64,000 nucleotides of DNA, taken from Marinobacter qingdaonensis (lineage in GTDB: Bacteria; Pseudomonadota; Gammaproteobacteria; Pseudomonadales; Oleiphilaceae). The notes below the pieces were generated by a model. It had not been told where the DNA came from and made no database searches. It saw only the letters and a list, made by a program, of their open reading frames with translations. The stretch lies in NCBI RefSeq assembly GCF_034555935.1, contig NZ_JAYDCJ010000003.1:2976001-3040000 (forward strand), written 5' to 3'. Each line of letters begins with the position of its first letter. Within the stretch, counting starts at the first letter, position 1. Shown here one piece after another: positions 55,005 to 64,000 of this stretch. Made by a program: the position numbers and the translations under genes.

Positions 55005-57035
55005 TCAGACCTTGAAGGCCTCCACCAGCCGCTGAAGCGACGCCGTCAGGTCCGACATCTCACGGGAGGAGCCCAGGGTCTCTTCCGCGTTGGAGGCAGT
55101 GCGCTGACCCAGATCGCCAATCTGCTCGACGCTGGTGTTCACGTCCTTGGCTACCGCCGACTGTTCTTCCGCCGCCTGGGCAATCTGGTGACTCATGTCG
55201 ACGATGACCGAGATACCGCGGGCGATGCGATCCAGGGCCTCGGTGACCTCGCCGGACTTGGTCACGGTGGTGTTGGTCACTTCCCGGCTGTTGGTCATGG
55301 CCGACACCGCGTCCTTCACACCACTTTGCAGCCGCGAAATCATGCCTTCTATCTCTTCGGTGGACTTGTGGGTGCGCTGGGACAGGGAACGTACCTCGTC
55401 CGCCACCACCGCAAAGCCACGGCCCTGCTCGCCGGCGCGGGCCGCTTCAATGGCGGCGTTCAGGGCCAGCAGGTTGGTCTGCTCGGCAATCGCCTTGATC
55501 TCCACCAGCACCTGGCTGATGTTGTCGCTGTCCTCGCTGACCCGGTTGATGACCTCGACCGCACCGGAAATCTCGGTCGCCAGACGGTTGATGGTGGACA
55601 CGGTATCGGCCACCACCTGACGACCGGTCTCGGTGTCGCTTTCGGCGGTGCCGGCGCTGTCCGCCACCCGGTGGGCACTCTCGGTCACTTCGTTGACCGC
55701 TTCCACCATCTGGTTCATGGCCTCGTTGATCTGGCCGCTTTCCTCCATCTGCCGGGCCACCGCCTCGCTGTTGGCAGACGCGGTGTCCTTGACCCGGGAC
55801 GCCTGGGAATCGACATCGGCGGTGGTTCGGCTGACCGAACGGATCAGCTCGGCAATCCGGTCGGTCATGTTATTGAACTCGCTGGTCAGCTCGCCCAGCT
55901 CGTCACGGTTCTGCAGATTGATGTGGGTGGTCATGTCGCCCGCCGCGACGTTGCGGGCCGCCTCGGTGAAACGGTTGATGGCGTTGCGCACCGACATGAA
56001 GAAGCCGACGTACAGGTAGACCACCACCAGCAGGATGGCGATCAGGGCCACCACGATCAGCCGGCGCTGGTTGACCTCCTGCTCCAGGCGGGACGACAGG
56101 TTGGCCTGCACCACGTCAAAGATCGCCTCGGCCAGCTCGTCGTAGTGGGCCAGCTGGGCCTGGATCTGGCCGTCGTAATCCGGCCACGGCATCTCCAGAC
56201 GCATGGGTGAAATGACCTTCAGCTCGAGCAGGTCGCGCACCACGATCAGGCTCTCGTTGACCCGGTCGAGGGTGTTACCCGCTTCGCCGGCGAACTGGTC
56301 TGAGGCGTCGCTGGCCACCGACAGCGCCGGCTCCAGCAGCGTGGCCCGGTTGGTCAGCTGATCGTAGATGCCGTTCAATACTTCGCTCAGGGCGTAGCCC
56401 ACCTGCCCTTCCACCAGGGCGAAGGTGCCGTAGGAGCGGGCCTGACCGATGACGCTCCGGGCCTCAGGCAGCGCCTCCCGTATCAGCCCCAGCAACAGCT
56501 GGTTCTGGCGCGAGGCATCCTGGCCCAGACCGGAAATCTCGATGGTCGCCGGCAGCAGCGCCAGCACCTTCTGGACAAACTCCTGGTAGTACTTGAACTG
56601 GGGATCGATGTTGCCCTGATAGTTGTCGTCGGCGCGCAGCGCCTGCCAGTCTTCCTGGATCGCCGTCACCTGCTGGGCCCAGGAGCCGGACGTGTCGAAG
56701 GAATGCTGTTCGGCCAGCAGCGACTCCAGGGTGGCGTCGATGGTTTCCGCCTGGTCATCGGAGGCGGCCAGCAGTGCGTCTTCGTTCTTGAGCACACCGG
56801 GCGCGCGGTAGTCCCGGTAGGCCATGGAAGCGGCCAGCAACTCTTCCACCTTGCGCAGCTGTTCCAGCCCTTCCACACCCCGGGTCATGGTTTGCACCGA
56901 CTGGTTCAACTGCGACATCACCAGCCAGGACAGGCCACCAATGGGCAACAGGAACAGGATGCTGATGAGACTGAACTTGTACACCATCGGCAGCCGGTTC
57001 ATCAGAGCTATGGCAGGATAAATGAGTTGCTTCAT
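55005..57035 (-). CDS. Methyl-accepting chemotaxis protein
   Basis: A 676-residue chemoreceptor: two membrane helices (about 21-40 and 328-350) flank a large periplasmic helical sensor domain of about 285 residues. HAMP domain (about 350-405) with [17 protein letters not shown], then a long signalling coiled coil with the tip motif [20 protein letters not shown]. The C-terminus does not have a CheR-binding pentapeptide. Ligand not evident. The start at 57035 ([16 protein letters not shown]) has AAGAAGAG upstream. Confidence 0.95.
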   Translation of the reverse strand: MKQLIYPAIALMNRLPMVYKFSLISILFLLPIGGLSWLVMSQLNQSVQTMTRGVEGLEQLRKVEELLAASMAYRDYRAPGVLKNEDALLAASDDQAETIDATLESLLAEQHSFDTSGSWAQQVTAIQEDWQALRADDNYQGNIDPQFKYYQEFVQKVLALLPATIEISGLGQDASRQNQLLLGLIREALPEARSVIGQARSYGTFALVEGQVGYALSEVLNGIYDQLTNRATLLEPALSVASDASDQFAGEAGNTLDRVNESLIVVRDLLELKVISPMRLEMPWPDYDGQIQAQLAHYDELAEAIFDVVQANLSSRLEQEVNQRRLIVVALIAILLVVVYLYVGFFMSVRNAINRFTEAARNVAAGDMTTHINLQNRDELGELTSEFNNMTDRIAELIRSVSRTTADVDSQASRVKDTASANSEAVARQMEESGQINEAMNQMVEAVNEVTESAHRVADSAGTAESDTETGRQVVADTVSTINRLATEISGAVEVINRVSEDSDNISQVLVEIKAIAEQTNLLALNAAIEAARAGEQGRGFAVVADEVRSLSQRTHKSTEEIEGMISRLQSGVKDAVSAMTNSREVTNTTVTKSGEVTEALDRIARGISVIVDMSHQIAQAAEEQSAVAKDVNTSVEQIGDLGQRTASNAEETLGSSREMSDLTASLQRLVEAFKV

Positions 57036-57141
57036 GGTCCACTCTTCTTGTTGGCAAGGAGAACAACTGAACGTCGTTTCTTATTAAAAGGTTTCGTCCG
57101 CACACCGAAATTCGTTACTGGCTGGCCCTCCTCGGGGCCGA

Positions 57142-58029
57142 TCAGATCACGCCGAAAATCACCAACAGGGCCAGCGCGCAGATCCAAACCAGCATGCTCC
57201 GGTTCAGCAGGTCCCGAACGGCGTTCAGGCTACGTCCTCCGAACTCGGCCCAGTCCTCCGGATGCAGCTGCGAGAATCTCGCAGGATCCAGGGCATACCC
57301 GGTTAACGACCCGTTGGCGGAAATCATGAGGATTTCCGCCGGTTTTTTTCCGCGGGCGGTGAAATTTCCGGGAAATTCCCGGAGCCAGCCGGCCAGATCG
57401 CCGGCGATCCCGAAGGTCATGGACAACAGTCGCACCGGCAGCCAGGCCACCAGGTTGGCCAGGGTCTGGAACCGGGCACGGGCCGCTGCCTGGGGCCACT
57501 GTTCGGCGAGGGCCACCAGCCCACGGGCCAGGACCGCCAGACCGATACCGCCGACCACGTACCAGAAGCCAATGAGGAAAAAGCGCTGGAACACGGTCGA
57601 CAGCAGCACTCGGGACAGCACCAGGTGCATAGAATCCGGTGACATGGCCGCCCCGCGTTCGGCCGCGGGCAGCCGGGGCTCGATGCTCCACCAGGCACCC
57701 TGCATATCCCCACGACTCCAGGCCGCAGAGTAGGCGCGCAAAACCGCGCCCCAGCCCGGGGCGCCCATCATCAGCACCAGCACCAGGATCTCCAGCGGGT
57801 AACCGGCGAAGCGCCAGCCGATGGCGTCCAGCCCGACCATCGCCAGCGCCAGCGTCAACGCGGGCACCAGCACCAGGGCGAGACCGGCGGATACACCGGG
57901 TTCCCGCCCGGCTTCGACCTTACTGGCGCTGTGGAACCACTGGCGCCACAGGGCATCACTGACCAGCCGATTGTGGGCATCGAGCTGACGGCGCAGGATA
58001 TAGGCCAGCAGAAAGACGATCAGAACCAT
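57142..58029 (-). CDS. ampE: AmpE-like regulatory membrane protein
   Basis: A 295-residue inner-membrane protein with four helices (about 1-9, 55-95, 145-170, 278-293) related to the CobD/AmpE family. MVLIVFLLAYILRRQLDAHNRL and YSAAWSRGDMQGAWWSIEPRLP are the usual AmpE features. AmpE pairs with AmpD in control of beta-lactamase induction; the mechanism is unclear. Its start abuts the ampD stop directly (TGA at 58030), so the two are cotranscribed. Confidence 0.88.
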   Translation of the reverse strand: MVLIVFLLAYILRRQLDAHNRLVSDALWRQWFHSASKVEAGREPGVSAGLALVLVPALTLALAMVGLDAIGWRFAGYPLEILVLVLMMGAPGWGAVLRAYSAAWSRGDMQGAWWSIEPRLPAAERGAAMSPDSMHLVLSRVLLSTVFQRFFLIGFWYVVGGIGLAVLARGLVALAEQWPQAAARARFQTLANLVAWLPVRLLSMTFGIAGDLAGWLREFPGNFTARGKKPAEILMISANGSLTGYALDPARFSQLHPEDWAEFGGRSLNAVRDLLNRSMLVWICALALLVIFGVI

Positions 58030-58656
58030 TCAGTCACACTCCCCCTCGGTCCGGCGGTCGGCCAGCAAGCCGCGGAAATGCGACCAGTCGAAAGCCGGCC
58101 CCGGGTCGGTCTTGCGGCCCGGGGCGATGTCGCAATGCCCGGTCATGCGCTCGGGGGTAATTGCCGGCCAAGCCGTCATGATCAGTTCGCCGGTGTCCGC
58201 CAGGCGGCGGTACTGGGCCTCGGTGTAGGCCAGGTCATCGGTGCCCTCGAGTTCGATACCGATCGAGAAGTCATTGCACTCCTGTTCGCCCCGGAAACTG
58301 GAGCGGCCAGCGTGCCAGGCCCGATCCAGCAGGCTGACAAACTGCACCAGTTCGCCATCGCGGCGAATCAGCGCGTGGGCTGAGACCTGCATGCCCTCAA
58401 TCTCCCGAAAGTATGGATGCGCCCGGTGATCGAGTCGGTTGCAGAAGAAATCCTCAATCTCGGGACCGCCGAACTGCCCCGGAGGCAGGCTGATGTTGTG
58501 CACCACCAGCAGGCTGATGGGCGCGCCCTCGGGGCGGGGACCGAAATTGGGCGATGGCGCCCAGCGGGCGCCCGGCAGTCGGCCGGTGGCACGGAGCGTG
58601 CTGATGTCTTCGGCGGTGACGGCGTGGCGGATTGGTTCGGGATTGGAATGGGACAA
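58030..58656 (-). CDS. ampD: 1,6-anhydro-N-acetylmuramyl-L-alanine amidase AmpD
   Basis: A cytoplasmic zinc amidase that trims anhydromuropeptides during cell-wall recycling; loss causes AmpC derepression. The zinc site is visible as VVHNISLP (His), later AWHAGRS (His) and GHCDIAPGRKTDPG (His/Asp). No ATG is available near the N-terminus: a TTG at 58656 (208 residues) is chosen because a weak GGA lies upstream; a TTG at 58707 would add 17 residues. Overlaps nothing else. Confidence 0.92.
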   Translation of the reverse strand: MSHSNPEPIRHAVTAEDISTLRATGRLPGARWAPSPNFGPRPEGAPISLLVVHNISLPPGQFGGPEIEDFFCNRLDHRAHPYFREIEGMQVSAHALIRRDGELVQFVSLLDRAWHAGRSSFRGEQECNDFSIGIELEGTDDLAYTEAQYRRLADTGELIMTAWPAITPERMTGHCDIAPGRKTDPGPAFDWSHFRGLLADRRTEGECD

Positions 58657-58729
58657 GGTACATCCAAAGGGGTCAGGGCACGACAGAATGCCCTGATTGA
58701 AGCACAAAGTGCGCGGCGTTGCTACGCCT

Positions 58730-61015
58730 TCAATCCTTGCGACTGCTGCGCAGGTTGTCGATGATCGACTCCAGCGCCCGATCGAAGATCAGTCCGTCAT
58801 CAAGCATGCCGATTTCGCCGGCGGCCATGGCCCCTGCCAGCTCCTCACGGAGGTACTCAGCGACCTTGGCGCCGCTGCGATTGACGAAAATGTACTTGCC
58901 CGTGGCCTTGATGAAGGCGGCCAGCTTGCACCGGACTTTGGTGTCCTCACGGGTCATTTCAATCCAGGAGCCCACGCGCAGCCCGTCGGCCTGCGCCAGC
59001 CACTCGGGCCCGACGGCTGGGGCTTGCCCGGCCGCGGTCGACTCGAGCCGGTCCGGGGCCTCGGCCTCCGCGTTGGCCTCGACACCCTGCTCGGACGGCG
59101 CACTGACAGGCTCCGGAGCCAGGTTAGGGGCCGCTGCTTCCGACTCGACCGGCACGGCTTTGGGCTCATCCATGGCCGGTTCCGCCCGCTGGGGTTGGGT
59201 CACCAGACGCTGGAACACGTCCACGTGGGCCAGCTCCAAATCCCGGATCGCGGCGTCGGTGGCGAATGGGTCCCAGGAAATTTCCTGCATGGCCCGGCGC
59301 ACCCCGTCGACCACCGAGGGAATGGCGCGCAACAGTTCGCTGCGGGTGGTATCAGAGACCGGCCGCGGATCCACGCTCCAGACCAGGCGCCGGGTCAGCT
59401 CGCAGGCCTCGGCCCAGCGCTCGCTGGCCTCCCCTTCCCGCAGTACGATCCACTGCAGGTACCGGGTCCAGGCGTCCCGCAGCAGTTCGCCCACCGGCGC
59501 CGGCACGTCCCGGTTACGCAACAGGTCCTGCACCAGCCCTTCTGCCGCCTGGGCGGCGGTTTCCTGCCGCGCCCGACCTTCCTCGGCATCGCGCAGGCGT
59601 TGCTCCACCAGCTCACGGCGCCGCCGATCCAGATCCATGAAGTGACGGAATTCCGCCAGCAAGTCCTCAAACAACTCCAGGTTGTCGGTGAAGTCCGTCA
59701 GGACCCGTTCGACCACCGACTCGATCTTGTCGCGCAGCGGATCACGCTGACCGGCCCGCTTTTCGCTCCAGCCCATGGCGGACAGGGCCAGCTCATTCAG
59801 CAGCTTGCGAACCGGGTGCCCGCCCCGGTTGAAAAAGTTCTTGTCGCTGAGGGCGACCTTGAGCACGGGAATCTGCAGGCGCCCGATCAGAGACTTCATT
59901 ATCGGGTGCAGCTGTCGGTCCTCGAGGATGAAATCAAACAGCATCGCCACCAGGTTGATGACGTCGTTGTCGACCTGCCCCAGGTTGTAGGAAGCGCCGT
60001 TCTCGGCGGTGAGCACCGGACCCAATTGTTCGTTGAGAGTCACCACCTGATCCGGTTGCCAGTGGCCGCTGGCCGCCTGCAAGCCGTGCAACCGGGCCAT
60101 CAGCGTTACCGTATCCAGATAGCCCGCGCCGCTGGCCGCCGGCGCACTGGCCGGCTGACCGGGCGGATGCAGCAAGGCGCTGAGTTCGGAAAACGTCGGC
60201 TGGAGCCCGCCATGGTCACCCGGGAGTACGTCACCTTCCGGCCCAGCCGGCGATGAGTCTGCCCGGCCGGCGTTGGGCGCCGGGCCCGGCGTCGGGGAAC
60301 CCCGCCCGGCCCTGGTCGGCCCCACCGGTGGCCGCTTCATGTCCGGCAGCACACCCTCGGCCACCAGGGTCCGGTTGGCCTCCTGGTAGAAGTCCCCCAG
60401 GCTGTCCGCCAGCAGGCGATCGAACAGTTTGAGCACCACCAGCTTGGCGCGGATATCGATGTCCAGATCGCCGCAGGCCTCGGCCACGCCGCCACAGATT
60501 ACCTCGGGGCTCAGAGGCATCTGGCTGTCCGCCAGGGTGATCGACGGCACCACGTGATTGACCCGCACCGCCAGCAGGCGGATCTGCTCGATGTAGCGGT
60601 TGCGCAGTTTGTTGATCAGGTTGTCGACGGCCACCTGCTGTTCAAGCTGGGCGTGATCGAGCAGGGACAGGGAATCCTGATCCACGTCACCCAGGGCGCC
60701 CTCGGTCTGGCGCGGCTTGAACTTGCCAATGTCGTTGAACGCCTGACTGACGTACTGCAACACCGACAGGCTCATGGCCTTGCGCCGGAGCCGGAGCTCA
60801 CGCATGGCATCAAAGTAGGCGGTCTGGTCCAGGTTGGTGCTGGCGCGGTCGGCCAGCTCGAACAGGGCGTCGTCGGCGCGGTCAAAGAAAGTCGCCAGCA
60901 CTCTCTGCAGCGACTGACCCGACGCGTCACGCAGGCGGACCAGAGCCTGAGGCAGGGAAAACCGCTGCATGGGCCGCTGGCCTGCGAGACTGACAATCTT
61001 GGTATCGTGCGCCAT
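58730..61015 (-). CDS. DUF1631-family protein
   Basis: A 761-residue cytoplasmic protein with the DUF1631 layout: a helical N-terminal half (QSLQRVLATFFDRADDALFELAD) and a helical middle with LLAEFRHFMDLDRRRRELV, an Ala/Pro/Glu-rich linker (about 640-690), and a small C-terminal domain of about 75 residues (WLAQADGLRVGSWIEM to VAEYLREEL) with a PilZ-like pattern. Family function is unknown. ATG at 61015 follows GGAG. It is divergent from nadC and cotranscription with ampD is possible. Confidence 0.85.
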   Translation of the reverse strand: MAHDTKIVSLAGQRPMQRFSLPQALVRLRDASGQSLQRVLATFFDRADDALFELADRASTNLDQTAYFDAMRELRLRRKAMSLSVLQYVSQAFNDIGKFKPRQTEGALGDVDQDSLSLLDHAQLEQQVAVDNLINKLRNRYIEQIRLLAVRVNHVVPSITLADSQMPLSPEVICGGVAEACGDLDIDIRAKLVVLKLFDRLLADSLGDFYQEANRTLVAEGVLPDMKRPPVGPTRAGRGSPTPGPAPNAGRADSSPAGPEGDVLPGDHGGLQPTFSELSALLHPPGQPASAPAASGAGYLDTVTLMARLHGLQAASGHWQPDQVVTLNEQLGPVLTAENGASYNLGQVDNDVINLVAMLFDFILEDRQLHPIMKSLIGRLQIPVLKVALSDKNFFNRGGHPVRKLLNELALSAMGWSEKRAGQRDPLRDKIESVVERVLTDFTDNLELFEDLLAEFRHFMDLDRRRRELVEQRLRDAEEGRARQETAAQAAEGLVQDLLRNRDVPAPVGELLRDAWTRYLQWIVLREGEASERWAEACELTRRLVWSVDPRPVSDTTRSELLRAIPSVVDGVRRAMQEISWDPFATDAAIRDLELAHVDVFQRLVTQPQRAEPAMDEPKAVPVESEAAAPNLAPEPVSAPSEQGVEANAEAEAPDRLESTAAGQAPAVGPEWLAQADGLRVGSWIEMTREDTKVRCKLAAFIKATGKYIFVNRSGAKVAEYLREELAGAMAAGEIGMLDDGLIFDRALESIIDNLRSSRKD

Positions 61016-61162
61016 GGAGCTGCTCCGGGTCTGATCACGCGAGGACAGGAAACCTTTCGTTATTAGCATGATACGAGCTGCCAACGTCAGCTTGTGTCAG
61101 AATTTGTCACCTTTTGTGTAGATCAGACCCTGTTCACAGTTTAGCAGTCCGGACGCGACGGT

Positions 61163-61191
61163 TTGTTGAATCCGGGCGGGGCCATTAGAAT
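61163..61191 (+). promoter_or_regulatory. Candidate sigma70 promoter of nadC
   Basis: TTGTTG (61163-61168) and TAGAAT (61186-61191) are 17 nt apart, and the ATG of nadC is 46 nt further. Confidence 0.6.
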
Positions 61192-61236
61192 CCTCCCCTC
61201 ACTGAGACTTACCCTGACCCAACCGGACCCGATGCC

Positions 61237-62076
61237 ATGATTCCTGCAGAACTACTTCGCCAATCCCGAGTTGAAACCGTTGCGCACAGCCTGCGTGAGG
61301 ACATTGGCGACGGCGACATCACCGCGCAACTGATTCCGGCGGACAAACAGGCAACCGGCCGGGTCATCACCCGCGAGCGGGCCACCATTGCCGGCTGTGA
61401 CTGGGTGAACGAGGTGTTCCGCCAGGTCGACCCAGAGGTCGTGCTGGAGTGGCGGGTCAAGGACGGCGACCGGGTCGGCCCCGATCAGGTGCTGTTCGAG
61501 ATGCGTGGTCCGGCCCGCAGTCTGCTCACGGCGGAACGGGCGGCACTGAACTGGCTGCAGACCCTGTCCGGTGTTGCCACCGTGTGCGCCGGCTACGCCG
61601 ACAAGGTCGCCCACACCGGGGTGCGACTGCTGGACACTCGCAAGACCTTACCGGGACTGCGGCTGGCCCTGAAGTACGCGGTCACGTGCGGCGGCTGTTT
61701 CAACCACCGCATCGGACTCTGGGACGCGTTCCTGATCAAGGAAAATCACATTGCCGCCTGCGGCTCTATCGCCAAGGCGGTGAGCGAAGCCCACCGCATT
61801 GCACCGGGCCGGCCGGTGGAAGTGGAGACCGAATCCCTGGACGAGCTGGAACAGGCGCTCAGCGCCGGGGCCGACATCATCATGCTCGATGAGTTTTCGC
61901 TGGAGGATATGCGCAAGGCGGTAGCCCTGACCCAGGGCCGGGCGCGCCTGGAGGCGTCTGGCGGCATCACCGACCAGACCCTGGCGCCGGTTGCGGAAAC
62001 CGGCGTCGACTACATTTCGATCGGGGCGTTGACCAAGGACATCAAGGCGATTGACCTGTCCATGCGCCTGGACTGA
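61237..62076 (+). CDS. nadC: Quinolinate phosphoribosyltransferase
   Basis: A 279-residue enzyme of de novo NAD synthesis, joining quinolinate and PRPP with CO2 release to give nicotinate mononucleotide. Landmarks: [13 protein letters not shown] near the N-terminus, [15 protein letters not shown] and [12 protein letters not shown] in the barrel, and a final [12 protein letters not shown]. Length is normal. It stands alone and is convergent with the yqcC-parA-hda-side genes. Confidence 0.96.
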   Translation: MIPAELLRQSRVETVAHSLREDIGDGDITAQLIPADKQATGRVITRERATIAGCDWVNEVFRQVDPEVVLEWRVKDGDRVGPDQVLFEMRGPARSLLTAERAALNWLQTLSGVATVCAGYADKVAHTGVRLLDTRKTLPGLRLALKYAVTCGGCFNHRIGLWDAFLIKENHIAACGSIAKAVSEAHRIAPGRPVEVETESLDELEQALSAGADIIMLDEFSLEDMRKAVALTQGRARLEASGGITDQTLAPVAETGVDYISIGALTKDIKAIDLSMRLD

Positions 62077-62077
62077 C

Positions 62078-62413
62078 TCACTGACCGGACAGTAGCCGGT
62101 CGACCTCTTCCAGCGCCCGGATCAGGCCAGAGCCCGATTCCGGGCGGGTGCGGAAATGTTCCTCCGCCATGGGCGCGATGCCCGACACCGCGGGCAAGGG
62201 GCGATCGTTTTCGATGATCACCTTCATCCGCGCCACAAACACGAACTGCAGCCACTGGGTGAACTCCAGGGTATCGATGCAGAACGGCTGGGTGCTTTTC
62301 AGGGCCTCGGGTGAAGGCGGCTCGGCCTCCCACAGTCCCAGTTGACGAAGTTCAATCTCGATCTGAAGCAGGCTGTCGGCCACCTGCCCCAGATCGGTCT
62401 CGGATTTGCTCAT
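62078..62413 (-). CDS. yqcC: YqcC-family protein
   Basis: A 111-residue soluble helical protein; the pattern LLQIEIELRQLGLWE followed by STQPFCIDTLEFTQWLQFVFVARM is that of YqcC (DUF446). In E. coli it lies next to truC; function is unknown. It sits one base from the nadC stop on the opposite strand, 12 bp after parA. Confidence 0.9.
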   Translation of the reverse strand: MSKSETDLGQVADSLLQIEIELRQLGLWEAEPPSPEALKSTQPFCIDTLEFTQWLQFVFVARMKVIIENDRPLPAVSGIAPMAEEHFRTRPESGSGLIRALEEVDRLLSGQ

Positions 62414-62425
62414 AACTGTGCGTCT

Positions 62426-63223
62426 CTAGTCGGCCAATGGCTCCAGCTCGACGGCTTCCCCGTGCAGGACACCAAACAGGTCCTCGTACTGGCGAGTCAG
62501 CGCGTGCTTGGGCGCCATGTGGATGAGTGGCTGCCGGGCCTGGTGCGACTCCTTCATCTTCACCGAACTGGACAACCGGACCGGCAGCACCGGCAGGCCT
62601 TCCTCGGTCAGCTCCCGAACCAACTGCTTGGGCAGGCTGGCACGCGGCTGGAACTGATTGGCGACGATGCCCTCGACCACCAGGTCCTCGTTGTGGTCTT
62701 CCTGAAGGTCGCGGATCTCATTCAGGATGTTGTACAGGGCCTGACGGGAGAAGTCGTCGCAATCGAAGGGAATCAGGCAACGCTGGGCGGCAATCAGGGC
62801 AGAACGGGTGTAGAAGTTCAGGGCCGGCGCGGTGTCGATGTAAATCGCGTCGAAGGTTTCGCCAAGCTTCTTGAGCGCTTCGCGCAACTTGTAGATCTTG
62901 TGCTTGGCTTCGAGCTTGCGCTCGAGGAAATCCAGCTCCGGGCTGGACGGCATGACGAACAGGTTGTCAAAAGGCGTGGCATGGACAAATTCGTCCGGGC
63001 GCCGGTTGAACACGGTGAAGGCAACCGTCTGCTCCAGCATGTCGGCCACCGTGTCGCGCAGTTCGGCAGCGGGCTTGCCCAGCAGGTAGTGGGTGGAATT
63101 GCCCTGGGGATCCAGGTCCACCACCAGGGTGCGCTTGCCACGCGCGGCACTGATGGCCGCCAGGTTACAGGTGATACTGGACTTACCAACGCCGCCTTTC
63201 TGATTGAATACAACCCGTCTCAT
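62426..63223 (-). CDS. ParA/Soj-type ATPase
   Basis: A 265-residue Walker-type ATPase: deviant Walker A NQKGGVGKSSITCN (about 7-20), LVVDLDPQGNSTHY (switch I), and AIYIDTAPALNFYTRSAL (Walker B). No partner parB lies next to it and no N-terminal HTH is present, so it is an orphan ParA-like protein, probably positioning a cell component rather than partitioning the chromosome origin. First in transcription after hda with 47 bp between. Confidence 0.9.
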   Translation of the reverse strand: MRRVVFNQKGGVGKSSITCNLAAISAARGKRTLVVDLDPQGNSTHYLLGKPAAELRDTVADMLEQTVAFTVFNRRPDEFVHATPFDNLFVMPSSPELDFLERKLEAKHKIYKLREALKKLGETFDAIYIDTAPALNFYTRSALIAAQRCLIPFDCDDFSRQALYNILNEIRDLQEDHNEDLVVEGIVANQFQPRASLPKQLVRELTEEGLPVLPVRLSSSVKMKESHQARQPLIHMAPKHALTRQYEDLFGVLHGEAVELEPLAD

Positions 63224-63270
63224 GTCGTCTCTCCCTTGCGGATTTTATCATTGTGGGGTTGATGCTCCGT

Positions 63271-63969
63271 TTACCAACCCATCACGGTTTTTACAAACGG
63301 AATGGTTAACCGACGCTGGGCCTGAAGCGAATTTTCGTCCAGCGTGTTCAGAATTGCCAACAGATCGCCCAGTCGACGAGGCGCCCGGCGCATGATGAAG
63401 CTGGCCACATCGTCAGCGATCACCAGCCCACGCTGCTCGGCCCGGGCCATCAGGATGTGCAGGCGGTCGTCGTCACGATAGATGCCCAGCTGCAGCAGCA
63501 GGCCGTGGGACAGCCGGGACACCAGGTCCGGCAGCTGGAAGGCCGCCGCCGACGGCACGTCGCTCAGGCTGACCATGAGCAGGCCGCCCCGGTCCTGAAC
63601 CCGGTTGTAGAGGTGGAACACCGCCTCTTCCCAGGCCGGCTGGCCGCTGATCCGATCCAGATCGTCGAGGCAGATCACATCGGCATCTTCCAGGCCGGAC
63701 AGGGTATCCGGACCGAATCGCTCGAGCTCGGCGATGCTGATGCAGACCGAAATCCGCCCCCGGTTCTCGGCGTCGTGACAGACGGCCTGAAGCAGATGGC
63801 TCTTGCCGGTGTCCGAGTCGCCGCAAATCACCACCACCGGCACCGTCTCCGGACGGTCACAGATGACCTTGAGCCGGGATGCGGCCCCGGCGTTGCGGTC
63901 GCCGTGGAAGTTATCGAAACGGGCATCGTCCCGGAGCTTGATACCCAGAGACAGCTGCGGGGTGCTCAT
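63271..63969 (-). CDS. hda: DnaA-homologue inactivator Hda
   Basis: A 232-residue AAA+ protein like DnaA domain III, with Walker A GDSDTGKSHLLQA (about 51-63), Walker B DVICLDDLDRI (about 97), and a box VII-like Arg. With ADP and the clamp it promotes DnaA-ATP hydrolysis, limiting re-initiation. A helix at the N-terminus (PQLSLGIKL) contains the clamp-binding motif QLSLGI. No DNA-binding domain IV, so not DnaA itself. Confidence 0.94.
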   Translation of the reverse strand: MSTPQLSLGIKLRDDARFDNFHGDRNAGAASRLKVICDRPETVPVVVICGDSDTGKSHLLQAVCHDAENRGRISVCISIAELERFGPDTLSGLEDADVICLDDLDRISGQPAWEEAVFHLYNRVQDRGGLLMVSLSDVPSAAAFQLPDLVSRLSHGLLLQLGIYRDDDRLHILMARAEQRGLVIADDVASFIMRRAPRRLGDLLAILNTLDENSLQAQRRLTIPFVKTVMGW

Positions 63970-64000
63970 GGCCGGCCTGCCCTCCAGGCCCGAAGCCCCC
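63966..64000 (-). CDS. Possible C-terminal end of an upstream gene
   Basis: Before the hda ATG, a TGA at 63966-63968 overlaps it (ATGA) and the frame is open to the window edge, reading GLRAWRAGRP before the stop. Only about eleven codons are available, so the product cannot be named and it may be chance. Confidence 0.3.
   Translation of the reverse strand, partial: GLRAWRAGRP

Noticed and set aside
61131..61150. CTG..CAG spacing like a LexA box before nadC
   Set aside because: Spacing is 12 rather than 10 bases and the CTGT/ACAG half-sites are not kept.

Overview
The window is a GC-rich stretch of a gammaproteobacterial chromosome. The gene content best fits Marinobacter or a close relative: alaS-lysC-csrA followed by tRNA-Ser/tRNA-Arg, a sodium-pumping decarboxylase oadGAB, LexA-driven imuA-imuB-dnaE2, nadC/ampD/ampE, a TRAP transporter and OmpA/DUF4398 lipoproteins. 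The genus is an inference from gene content; no 16S rRNA is present. Nearly all sequence is coding and no stretch longer than about 280 bases lacks a gene or an element listed here.

Layout. 0-7 kb: gyrA (3' end cut off by the window), purU, then ggt, a small YkoF-like protein and a second-type FtsH protease. 7-16.5 kb: a YghU-type glutathione transferase, a DUF4398 lipoprotein plus a DUF4398-OmpA lipoprotein, a GlxA-type AraC regulator, a TIGR04325-type methyltransferase, a DUF2845 protein, an OsmC-YcaO fusion and a secreted lipoprotein. 16.5-22.7 kb: a stress-flavoured block (YqaE/Pmp3, two VOC proteins, hemerythrin, cupin) around a complete YehZYXW-type osmoprotectant ABC transporter. 22.8-25.1 kb: an accessory patch with an unknown membrane protein, an orphan solute-binding protein and a GFA-family gene that sits in an integron-type gene cassette with an attC site. 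25.2-29 kb: DUF2834, phhB and a DctPQM TRAP transporter. 29.2-34.7 kb: the SOS mutagenesis operon with a near-ideal LexA box. 34.7-41.3 kb: oadGAB, dbpA, a DUF2058 protein, three tRNAs and csrA. 41.3-54.9 kb: lysC, alaS, an RDD protein, lptFG, pepA-holC, valS, a ketopantoate-reductase-like gene and a PduO-type adenosyltransferase. 55-64 kb: a chemoreceptor, ampE-ampD, a DUF1631 protein, nadC, yqcC, a ParA-type ATPase and hda.

The most unusual signals are two. First, a pair of composite inverted-repeat elements (34568-34677 and 50423-50530) share a conserved 54-nt core holding two hairpins with GGA in their loops. Each copy is enclosed by its own 27-28 bp arms, unrelated in sequence between copies but self-complementary in each. 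In one copy the only departures from perfect pairing are G.U wobbles on the plus strand, so these look like structured RNAs in 3' untranslated regions, possibly CsrA-binding. Second, the GFA gene is a 482-bp integron-type cassette whose boundary core is a 7/7 complement of the first attC arm, yet no integrase lies in the window. The csrA upstream region also has a 10-bp direct repeat spaced exactly 42 bp apart.
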